Assembly: GCF_018860525.1 (NCBI RefSeq)
Contig: NZ_JAHKPM010000063.1
Location: 56,441-120,440 of the forward strand
DNA: 64,000 nucleotides
Origin: Vibrio hepatarius
GTDB lineage: Bacteria > Pseudomonadota > Gammaproteobacteria > Enterobacterales > Vibrionaceae
Reading direction: 5' to 3'
The notes under the pieces are model-generated. The model was not told the DNA's origin, made no database searches, and saw nothing but the letters and a program-made list of their open reading frames with translations. Positions 1-11,500 of this stretch are shown piece after piece (the first letter of the stretch is position 1; the number at the start of each line of letters is the position of its first letter). Position numbers and translations under genes: made by a program.

Positions 1-1
1 T

Positions 2-2455
2 GTCCATCATTGGAACGGCGAAGACCATCCATTATTTGGCCACTGCGATATTGTTTTGATTAATAATGTCATCCACAGAGTCAAAGAACCTGAAAAAACT
101 CTCACCAAAGCACAAAAGCTACTCACTGCCGAAGGGTTAATGTTAGTTCTAGAAATGACAGATTTTGGAGAAAATGCCTTAATTAGTGCTCTGGTAATAA
201 AGCCAATATTAGACTCATTACCGAATCAATCCGAGCTTCTGTCTTGGTTTGAAAGTAGCCAACTATCACTCGAACATACACTCGATCAAAAACCTTTAAT
301 GGGATATGTACTGCGTAATCAAGCGCCAGTTCTGATTCCCAACAGCAATACTCTAAAAGAAAAGCTTGCTGAGCAATTGCCTCATTATATGTTGCCTAAA
401 CATGTTAATTTTCTTAACGCCCTTCCTCTTAGCCCAAATGGCAAAGTCGATCGCAAGCAATTATCGTCGAAATATAGTGTGCAAGTAGATAAGACATCGC
501 AGGTTGAGTGCCTTCTAAACACCGACCAAGAGCTTTTATTAGCACAGGTGTGGCAATCTCTTTTTCCCACTCAATCTATTGATAGTCAGAGTGATTTTTT
601 CTTGCTGGGCGGCGACAGCTTAATGGCCACACGTTGTATAGGTCAGTTACAAAAGCTCGGATATACAGCAGACCTTACCGATTTATTTGCTAACGCAAAA
701 TTGGAAAACTTTGCAAAAAAAATAACGACAACAAAGATTAACGACAACCCAATTAGACTAAAGTCTAACCAAGCAGACCGCTATAAACCATTTTCGATGA
801 ACGAGGTTCAGGAAGCATATTGGATTGGTCGACAATCAGGTTTTTCTTTAGGCGAAACGAGTGCTCAATTCTTTGTTGAATTCGGCGTCACCATGTTCGA
901 GCCCTCACGCTTTAATCACGCTATGAATAGACTTATCGTTCGTCATGATGGACTGAGAACCATTGTGCGCAATCACAAGCAGCAAGTCTTAGTTAAGGTC
1001 CCTAACTTTTCAGTTCAATGCCATACCTTTGAAGAACTTCATGGCAAAGAAGCTGACTCTTTGCGAACCCAACTCTCTCATCGTGTTAATAACCCTGCCA
1101 ATTGGCCATTATTTACTGTAGAGGCTATCGTCTCACCAAAGCATGACAATGCTAGGTTATGTATTGGGTTGGATAATATGATGCTCGATGGGCTGAGTAT
1201 GCAACTTTTCTTCTCAGAACTTGAGGCGCTGTATCTAGAACCAACTTTAGAACTTCCCATACTTGATATTACATTTAGAGATGTTCTCGAGTGGCAACGC
1301 AAAAACCGATCGCTTCAAGCTGAAAGTCAAGCTAAGACGTATTGGCTAGAGCAAATAAAAAGCCTACCCGCGGCACCAGCACTTCCACTGCAAACGGCCC
1401 CATCAACCATAACAAATTCAAGATTTATCCGTATTGCAGATAGCCTTTCAATAGGGGAATGGCAGTCTCTAAAAAAACTTGCAAGTAAACACCAAGTCAC
1501 CCCATCAAGCGTATTATTGACCGCTTATGCAGCGACACTAGCATCGTGGGGGAGCCAGTCTTCATTGACTCTCAATTTGACTTTGTTTGATAGGCCAGAT
1601 GTCCACCCCCAAATCAACCAAATTCTGGGAGACTTCACTACTTTACTTTTGTTGGCTTGGCATAAAGGAACCAGCTGGATAGATAGTCTTAAACGCCTCC
1701 AAAGACAACTCGTGCAAGATTTAAAGCACAGCAACATCTCTGCTGTTTGGGTGATGAGGGAGATGGCCCGTGAGCAAAAATTGGTCAATGCCCAGATGCC
1801 TGTCGTCTTTACCAGTGCTCTTGGTACTTCTGATCGTGATTTTCTATCAGATAAGGGTTGGTTAAAGCCTACATGGGGCATCTCACAAACCCCTCAAATT
1901 TGGCTTGATCACCAAGTCTATGAGTCAGAGGGTAAACTTTGCATGAACTGGGATGCGGTTGAAAAACTATTGCCCATGCCCGTTCTAAAACCAATGTTTG
2001 AGCAATACGTTGCTCTTCTTCGACTCTTAGCAAGTCAACCACAAAGGTGGTCAGAGTCTCTGGATAGCTTGCTGCCAAACCAAGAAACACCGATGAGCAT
2101 CTATTGTCTTGAACAGCAACCTCACAGCTCCCACGACCAACATCAAAAAGGTGAACCCGCACATATTCAAACAATCCAAACCGCATTTGAACAAATTGTT
2201 TCAGTATACATTGGTGAAAATGACAACTTCTTTGATGCAGGGGCCAGCTCATTACAGTTGGTACAGCTACACGCATTATTGGTGAAACAAGGTAACACTC
2301 TTTCTGTGACAGACCTATTTAGCTATCCGTCACCCGCTTTACTAGCAGGCTCATATAAAAACCCAATGGTTCAGCAGCCATCAACAAACGCGCTTTCACA
2401 ACGCAAACAAAAACAAACTCAGCGCAAACTTACCCGCCGTCAGCGCGTTAATTAA
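2..2455 (+). CDS. irp2: Irp2/HMWP2-like nonribosomal peptide synthetase, 3' part (siderophore)
   Basis: The frame is open to the first base, so this is the C-terminal ~817 residues of a larger NRPS whose start lies outside the window. Visible order: the tail of a methyltransferase-fold insert in an adenylation domain, the A-domain end (motif LSPNGKVDR), a carrier domain (GGDSLMATR, Ser codon at 617), a heterocyclization (Cy) domain, and a terminal carrier (FFDAGASSLQLV, Ser codon at 2249). The Cy domain has DNMMLDGLS (DxxxxDxxS, from 1172), PVVFTS and QTPQIWLD. This matches the second half of yersiniabactin HMWP2 (A-PCP1-Cy2-PCP2), which loads cysteines and makes the second thiazoline. It is followed 57 bp later by the PKS-NRPS partner in the same operon. 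The exact family member (yersiniabactin, piscibactin, ulbactin) cannot be fixed from this fragment. Confidence 0.9.
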   Translation, partial: VHHWNGEDHPLFGHCDIVLINNVIHRVKEPEKTLTKAQKLLTAEGLMLVLEMTDFGENALISALVIKPILDSLPNQSELLSWFESSQLSLEHTLDQKPLMGYVLRNQAPVLIPNSNTLKEKLAEQLPHYMLPKHVNFLNALPLSPNGKVDRKQLSSKYSVQVDKTSQVECLLNTDQELLLAQVWQSLFPTQSIDSQSDFFLLGGDSLMATRCIGQLQKLGYTADLTDLFANAKLENFAKKITTTKINDNPIRLKSNQADRYKPFSMNEVQEAYWIGRQSGFSLGETSAQFFVEFGVTMFEPSRFNHAMNRLIVRHDGLRTIVRNHKQQVLVKVPNFSVQCHTFEELHGKEADSLRTQLSHRVNNPANWPLFTVEAIVSPKHDNARLCIGLDNMMLDGLSMQLFFSELEALYLEPTLELPILDITFRDVLEWQRKNRSLQAESQAKTYWLEQIKSLPAAPALPLQTAPSTITNSRFIRIADSLSIGEWQSLKKLASKHQVTPSSVLLTAYAATLASWGSQSSLTLNLTLFDRPDVHPQINQILGDFTTLLLLAWHKGTSWIDSLKRLQRQLVQDLKHSNISAVWVMREMAREQKLVNAQMPVVFTSALGTSDRDFLSDKGWLKPTWGISQTPQIWLDHQVYESEGKLCMNWDAVEKLLPMPVLKPMFEQYVALLRLLASQPQRWSESLDSLLPNQETPMSIYCLEQQPHSSHDQHQKGEPAHIQTIQTAFEQIVSVYIGENDNFFDAGASSLQLVQLHALLVKQGNTLSVTDLFSYPSPALLAGSYKNPMVQQPSTNALSQRKQKQTQRKLTRRQRVN

Positions 2456-2512
2456 AGACTTTGTTCGAGGCTGGTTTGAGTGGAAGCAGAGCCTCGATGA
2501 GAGAGGATAAAA

Positions 2513-5500
2513 ATGGATAAAAATCACTTATATGATAACTGTGACCCAATAGCGGTCATCGGTATGGCGTGTCGGTTCCCCAAAGCTCCAAATTTAGAGT
2601 CATTCTGGCATAACCTAACACATGGCTTGTCTGGTCAATCTTTTTTTAGTGAAGCAGAACTTGAAGCTGGAGGTATTAGCTCAGATATATATCAACGGGA
2701 AGATTTTGTCCCAAGTGGTGCCGTTATTGATAAGCCGGAATACTTTGATGCCAACCTTTTTGGTTATTCACCAGCAGAAGCTATATCAATAGACCCCCAA
2801 CAGCGTATCTTCCTACAAAATGTATGGCATGCACTTGAGCACGCAGGCTACGCCCCAACATGCACACCTTCAAGAACAGGGGTATTTGGTGCAGTTCGAA
2901 ACAGTACTTATCCATCTTTTGAAGCATTTGACATCACGCAAGTAGGCCAAGTTAAAGGGCTGCAAGCTCTGATCGGGAACGATAAAGACTATCTAGCCAC
3001 ACGAGTTGCGCATAAATTTAACTTTACTGGACCAGCATTTACTGTTCAAACAGCTTGTTCTAGCTCTCTCGTAGCAACACATTTAGCCTGTGAGAGCTTA
3101 CGTTCTGGTGAGTGTGACATGGCCATTGCCGGGGGAGTCGCCGTTTCCTTCCCTCAGAAAAGTGGTTATGCATACCAACCAGAAATGATTTTCTCTCCGG
3201 ATGGTTTATGCCGCCCTTTCGATCACCAAGCCAATGGGACTTTTGGTGGTCATGGTGTAGGCAGTGTTGTTTTGAAACGCTTGGACGATGCGATTGAAGC
3301 TGGAGATACTGTACTTGCAGTACTCAGAGGCAGTGCGATCAACAATGACGGTCAGGATAAAGTAGGGTTCACTGCTCCTTCTGTAAATGGACAATCGCAA
3401 GTTTTAACCGAAGCTCTCAACCTTGCCGATATACACCCTGATGAAGTTGAAATGATAGAGGCGCATGGAACAGGGACTAAACTTGGCGATCCAATTGAAT
3501 TTAAAGCGATACGAAATGCGTACCAGAGAAGTTCAAACGCCCCAATATGTAAACTGGGTTCAGTCAAAAGCGGGCTTGGTCATTTAGATACGGCCGCTGG
3601 TATTGCATCCTTGATTAAAACTGTATTATCAGTATCAAGAAAAGCAATACCGATGTCGCTCAATATTCGTCAACCCAACCCTGCTCTACTCATCGAAGAG
3701 TCTGGGTTTGAACTGGCAACCCAAACTTTAGATTGGACAAACCCGGTCCGTACTGCTGCCGTTTCTTCATTTGGCATTGGTGGAACAAACTGCCATATGA
3801 TCGTTCAATCATTATCGGCGCCAATATCTTCATTACCTGATAACAACAACGAAAATGAACATATTCCATTACTTCTCTCTGCAAATTCTACCCAGTCTTT
3901 ACGCCAACTTGCTCATGATTATGCTAAACACCTAAAGGTAAATTCTAAGCCTCAGGAACAAATGAACATCGCAAATGCTGCCATGCAAACGCGGTCACTC
4001 AATCTAACTCACAAACTAGCAGTCCCAATACTTGAAAATGCAACAACTGCACTTGAGGCGTTTGCGAGTACTGGCAAAGCACCACTTGAAATACTAATAG
4101 GAAAACACCAATCTCGTTCCAAACTGGTTTGGATATTTACTGGTCAGGGTAGCCAGTATGAAGGAATGGGGAAAGATTGGTACCATTCAAGTGACACGTT
4201 TAAAGATAGTATCGAACTTAGTCAACATTATTGTGAAGGTAAGCTTCAAGCTCCTCTAACTGAAATAATGTTTGGCCCACGTTGTGATTTATTGACCCAA
4301 ACCAGCAATGCTCAAATTGCTATCGTCGCATTTGAAATTGCGTTGGCAGCACATTGGAAAGTAAAAGGAATAACCCCTGATGTTGTTTTAGGCCATTCTG
4401 TAGGCGAAATTTCAGCGTGTGCTGTGGCTGGCTACCTTAGTCACCAACAGGCGATACAATTAGTGGTTGAGCGTGGCAACAAAATGCACCAATGCACTCT
4501 ACATCAAGACGGCGCTATGCTCGCTATTTTTGCCCCTATAGAGAAAATTGCTCCACTCCAGTCAATACTAAAGTTAGATACAGCAGCCCAAAATGGTGCA
4601 TCACATTGGGTATTTTCTGGCGATACATATGACGTAGAACAAGCATGCTCAGATCTTGAACGTGCCAATATCTCGTACCGCCAGCTTGGCGTATCTTGCG
4701 CAGCACACTCTCGTCATCTAGAGCCCATGATCCCATCTTACGCTCAGTTTACAGCTGAAATAACACCGCTTAGGGGTGATATTCCACTCATATCCTGTGT
4801 AACGGGTGACACCATAAATGATCCAAACGAGCTAAACGCTGATTATTGGACCCGTCATGTGCGTGAGTCAGTACAATTCAAACAAGCCATAGAGCAGGCC
4901 TTAACTCTAGACTGCCATACTTTCATGGAAGTGGGCCCTAAGCCGCATTTAACGTCGATCGGCAAGCGTGAGCAGTGGTCACAAACGACCAGTTGGATAC
5001 ACGCTGAAGAGAATAACGCCTTGTGTAAACTCTATACTTGCGGTATCGACGCAAATTGGCAACACGTTTTTAATGTCAGTGGGAAGCGATGCTCATTACC
5101 TTTGTATCCCTTTGATGAAAAACGTTTTTGGGTTGAATCAAGAACAAGCTCCCATATTTCAAATCAGCAAGATGAGCCTTCGTATTCTCTCGAACCTATG
5201 ACGCTCCGCTGTGCCGTCATTCGAGACTATCTACAAACTTGCGCGCGAGAAGAAATATTTAGCTTAAGAAAAGTGATACGGGGTGGGCGCATATTGCCTC
5301 GGCATCGACATCATATCCAAGCACTAATCGACCTATTGGTCACACAAGGCTATTACCATCGAAAGGACAATCTTTGGTTGCCGTCAAAAGCATTACTACC
5401 AAATGCCGAAGCCATCGTCCAGCATTGGCTCGTCGAAGCCAATTCGGAAACTTTAGTTAGTGTCCAGAAAACATGCCAAGATTTACTCAAACTAGGCCGC

Positions 5501-8500
5501 GCTTTGCCTGATTTATTGAGTCAGCTCGGCCATATATCAAGTCTGGAAAAACATTTGGTTCTATTGTTGGAAGGTAATGTTACTTCCCATAGTGACTCTG
5601 TCGTTGAAACTTCGAGCACACAGCTAGAGCTATATCAGAATCTTAGCTATCAAGACTGGTCATTGGTGTCAGAGAACACTGACCTAATAAGCGCAATTCA
5701 TCAACAATGGCTACAACACTTACCTGCTCACCTCAACCAAGGAGAGCTGTCTGTTTCACCCACATATCAACCCAAACATTTATCTCGCGTCGCGATATGC
5801 AGGCAGCCAAAAATGTGGGGACAAGAAAGCTATGACATACGAGCTCAAGTACCACAAGGACACTGGGAGTGGCTCGCAAGACTGACACCCAAGCATGCTG
5901 ATAATAAAGAACTTATAACCCTCCTTCCCTCACCACACAACCGATATGTGTGGCAATCCTATCGCGTTGAATCAGATAAAAACTCGGTTCTAAATACAAT
6001 TGAGGAAATCAAAGTTTCATCAGAGACCAAAGGTTACATACAAAAGATAAACCAAGAAAAAGGCATATTGATTATCTCCACTAACTCATTGTCAGCTTCA
6101 GCAGAGCAGCTTGCAAAGATCCTTTGTAATGCCCCTGATACATTGTTGATTCTCATCTCTGGTGCGCTGAAGATCACGCAGGAAGATGAATTGAACCCAA
6201 CGGCAGTGGCTTTAATGTCTATCATACGCGTAGCGAGAACTGAACATCCAAATAAGCGTTTTCTCGTCTTGGATGTCCAAAACCTACATGCCCCAGACCT
6301 CAATCAGCTATTGTCTAACGCACCCTTTAGCAATGTCGAAGATCTGGCGTTTCGTCATGGTCAATATTGGGCACAGAAACTGACACATGCTGTGGCTCAT
6401 GGTGACCCAATTCCGGCATCATGGTTCAACGAAGAAGGGACTCACCTTGTCACAGGTGCAATGGGAGGAATAGGTCGATTGGTCATCCAATGGCTAGCAA
6501 GCTCTGGTGTAAAACACATCACAGCCATCGGTCATCAACAACATTCAGATTGGGTAGAATTTTGTTCACAAATAGCCAAGCTCGGATGTCAAATTACAAC
6601 ATATTTGGTCGATTTAGCAAGCGATCACGAACTGGAAACGTTCTTAGCAAACTGGGACGATTCTCGGCCTATCTCTGGGGCCATACATACTGCAGGCAAT
6701 GTACACCATAAACTCCTAGAGAGTTGGGATACTCAAGAAGCTAAGCGTGCATTCAATGTCAAAGCAGGTACCTTTTCCACGCTTAATCAATGGCTTGAAA
6801 ATCAGCAAGGGAGCTACTTGATAGGATTTTCTTCGGTTGCAAGTTTAGGTGCTCCTGGTCAAGGTTTATATGCAGCAGCCAATGCATACATAGATGGCTT
6901 TGCTCAATCAAATCATGCAAACAAGCACTGCCGAGTAATGAGTTTAGCTTGGGGAGCATGGCATAAAATTGGCATGACGAAAGACTCGGAGTTGGTTGCT
7001 AGACTCCACGATAATGGAATGCATACTCTGACAAGAGAAGAAGGCTTATGGCACTTGAGTCAAAGCTTAATCATGGGTAATGAGCATGTATTTGCCATGA
7101 ACATAAGCTCTAACTCAAAACCATTTAGGAAGTATTTCACCTCAGATCTGCCAATAGATACTTCTAGCTATGAGGCTTCTGGTATAGAAACATTGGACTC
7201 TATGACTTGGCTGAGTAACCGAATCCATTATCAGTTGGCGCTAGCTGGAAATAGTGTCATCGAGCAAAAACAAGATCTTCTGCAACTGGGTATAGATTCA
7301 TTACAGTTTTTGGAACTCAACGCTGCAATTAAAAAACAGTTCGATATCAAGCTAACCGCAGAAGAAGCTTATAAAAATATGACACTTGAAGGCCTTAATT
7401 TGCTCATTGAGGAGAAGAGCCGACAATCGCATCCCAAAAGCACCCCCCCCTTTATTATCCAATTAAAGGAACAACACAATCCATTCCCGTTAACCCCTAT
7501 CCAACATGCTTATTGGGTGGGACGAGAGGCATGGGTACCATATGGAGGCATCGCATGCAACGTAGTATTCGAATGGGATTCATCGCACAATCAATTTAGT
7601 ATTAGCAAACTTGAATCTGCTTGGAATGCTGTTGTTCAACGCCATGATATGTTGCGAATGTCAGTCTTAGTTTCCGGTGAGCAGGTTATCTTAAAAGATG
7701 TCCCTAAATATCACTTTGCAAGACAAGATCTAAAGGCTCTAGATGAGCAAATGAAGTCCGAAGCCCTTAATCAGATCAGACAAACAATGAGCCAATATGT
7801 CCGACCTGCTGAAAAATGGCCGTTGTTCGAAATTCGCATTAGTGAACTTACTGATACACAGTATCGAATTCACATGAATCTTGATTTACTTCAGTTTGAT
7901 GTCCAAAGTTTCAAAATAATGATGGATGACCTTAGCCGAGCATATCACGGCCATGTACTACCACCACTTGCACTATCATTTCGCGATTACGTGCTACATG
8001 AACAAGCATTACAACAACAACCGGAATGGCAGGCGTCTTGGGATTATTGGATGAAGCTAGTACCAGTCCTGCCTAAAGCACCGGTACTACCGCTGGCAAG
8101 CCAGACCAGCTATCGCACACCAAAATTTGTTACTCGCAAAGGTCAGCTACCAAAATCACAATGGTCTGCTTTGAAAACACATTGGCAGCAATCTGGGATC
8201 ACACCTTCTGCGGGGTTGTTAACATTATTTTCTCGCATGCTTGCTAATTGGTCAGAATCCTTAGCATTTACTCTCAACATGACCTTCTTTAATCGTCAAC
8301 CATTCCATAATGATGTGAAAGATCTTATTGGGGACTTCACTTCCGTTCTACTAATGGATTTCGACTGGTCTCAAGGTCTAACTCTCAAGGGGCAGATGTC
8401 TCAAGCACAAGAAAGACTGTGGTCACGCTTAAGCCATTGCAATGTAAATGGTGTAGAAGTTATGCGGGAAGTGGCTAAACATCGCAAAACTTCAAGCACT

Positions 8501-11500
8501 ATGATTGAGCATGAAAAATCTTTACCGATGACACCTATTGTTTTCACCAGCATGCTCGGGATGTCTATGGATGGTATGGACATTGAAAAAGCCATGACAC
8601 ATTTGCTAGGCGAACCTGTGTTTGTGTTAAGCCAAACACCTCAAGTCTGGCTAGATCACCAAATCATGGAAGTCGATGGCGAACTCAAATACCATTGGTA
8701 TTGTATGGATGGTGTGCTTGCCCCTGATATAGTAGATCGTATGTTTGAGCAGTATGGTCAATGGCTGCACGAAATATCATTATCACCTATCGAGTTTGAG
8801 CGCCAAGCTTTCACCCCAACAATAGAATCAACGAGCTATACATCCATACTTCCCCAAATAACGCCTGAAGTCGAGAAAGAGGTCGAAAATGCTTGGCAAT
8901 ATTTGGAAACTCAAGCACTAACAGGACTTGAGGCAACTCTGCGTAAACACAACTTATTTGTTCATCCAGGTCAAACATTCAGTTACTCACAAATTATTGA
9001 GATACTAAAAACTACGCCAAAGCACCATAAACTCGTAAAACTCTGGCTAAACCACTTTGTCCGCGAAGGTTTACTTCACTTTGATGGCGACACCTATGAA
9101 TGTCAAAACTATGAACCCATTTTCCCTACTTCTAAACTCCCTCAATCAATTTGGTGTCAGCACCTTTCTCAGTACCTTGATGAATGTATTCAATCACACT
9201 CTGAACTATTAAGTGGTAAAAAATTAGCACTGGAGATTTTGTTCAAAGATCAGAAAACCACTGATGCTCTCTATAAAACTAATCCTTCACTAACGATCCT
9301 CAATAAAAGTACCGCTAACCTAATCGCAGCTCTGGCAAAAGAAAAAGGGTCATCACTTAACGTTTTAGAAGTTGGCGCTGGAACTGCTGCAACCTCCAGC
9401 ATGGTTCTTGATACCGCATCCTCATATATTGGCCACTACAGGTTTACAGATATTTCGCAAACCTTTTTGAACGAAGCAAAACAGTCCTTGGCAAACTACG
9501 GTCAAGTCAGTTTCGGACAATTGGATATAAATCTAAATATCGGACCACAAAACAAACTCGCTGGTGGCTATGACGTAGTGATAGCAGTAAATGTTCTACA
9601 CGACGCTATCAACCTGCCCTCTACATTGATAAACCTTAGGGACATACTGGCAAAAAATGGACATTTGTTGCTGATAGAAGCCACTGTCCAACACAGTCCA
9701 ATGCAACTTGCAACTGTCGGCTTTATCGAGGGGATAAATGCTTTTAACGATTTTCGGCAACAAGCTGACAGTGCCATGCTTAATATCAATGATTGGCAAA
9801 ATCTACTTTATGAACATGGATTTGATGTCTTATGCCGTTATCCTGATACAGATACATCTGTCTTGCGTCAGCATTTAATATTGGCCCAATCGAATCAGTA
9901 CAACCCAATATCGATGGAAACCCAAAGCGACCAGACAGAGTCATTGGATAACATTGAAAATGATTACAAACAGGCAACATCGGAGCCTGATTCAAACCGG
10001 CATATACAAGAGATAGCCAATATCTGGTCGTCATTACTTCAACAAGATGTGACTCCAAAAACAGATTTCTTCCTCTGTGGTGGAGACAGTCTGATGGCAA
10101 CCAAGTTAGTGGTAAATTTAAAGCATGCAGGATTTGATACGGTTACTCTGCAAAACATTTTTGAATATCCCGTATTTGCAGATTTTTGCCAAAATGTAGT
10201 CACAATCAACGAGCAAAAAAGTGCTAATGAACTTCAAAAAAAACAGGGTTATCCCTTAACACCTTTACAAAACGCATACTGGTTAGGTGAAAGCACACTC
10301 TTTTCATTAGGCCAAAGTATTGCGCATTTTTATGCCGAACTAGAAATAGAGAACTTAGATAGTTCAAGATTCATCAATAGTTGGAATGAGCTCATCCGCC
10401 ATCATGATCAGTTACGTGGAGAAATACAGGAGGGACGTTACTGTATTCATCAAACTGTACCTGACTATAATCCTCATTACATCGACCTCAGAAAGCTGAG
10501 TGAAGCGGAAAAAGGAGACTATTTAACCAAAGCCCGACATCGAATTGCAACCCAAGGGGTTCCTACCGAACAATGGCCACTATTTGATATTCATATTCTA
10601 CATATAGAGGAAAAAAGCCACCTTATTCATATTGTTGTAGATTTGGTCGTGGCGGACGGAAAGAGCCTCAACTTGCTCTTCCAACAATGGCAAAGTCTGT
10701 ATCAAAACCCATCACAAGTATTGGATACACCAGCAATCAATATCACTGAATATATGGAGAAAGCAAAACTCCAGAACTCAAATAATATTGACGCAGATCG
10801 AAAATACTGGATGGATCGACTTCCAGCATTGCCAGACGCACCAAAACTGCCACTCGCTGAATCTCGGAGTGATGTATTAAATCAAGGTGTTTTAACTCAT
10901 CTCCTATCAGAAAGTAACTGGAGGAAAATTCAACATTATTCTTTTACGAATAATGTTCTGCCATCGATGACAATGCTCGCAATATTCTGCTTGGTTTTAA
11001 GGCGCTGGAGTAATAATTCTCACTTTTCGTTAAACGTACTGCACAGTAATCGCCCTGCATCAACCCCTGATTCAGCAAGTCTTGTAGGAAACCTTTCAAC
11101 AACATCTATGCTGGAAGTTGACATGACAAAAGAACTCGAACTACTCACTTTTATTGAGCAAGTTCAACAGCAGATGTCGGATGATTTAGCTCATTCTCAA
11201 TTTGACGGTCAAGAGATACTGACAGAAAAAAACAAACTCAATCGTAACTTTAGTGCTGGTATGCCCATCGTTTTTAACGACACTATTTCTGTCGGAAAAG
11301 AGAGTCATAATACTCTTGGCACTCTTCGTAACTTTGGAGCTCAAACACCCCACGTTTATCTTGATGCTATGTTAATCGCATCTACATGTGGTGGAGTCAA
11401 TATAAAATGGACTATACAGAGTGATTACTTAAAACCAGGTGTATTCGATGCAATGTTCCAAGCCTATGTCGATATTGTAGAAACATTACCGTCAAAGAAC

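Noticed and set aside
1525..1881. 118-codon minus-strand frame opposite irp2
   Set aside because: Antisense within a well-supported Cy domain, with no recognisable protein features.
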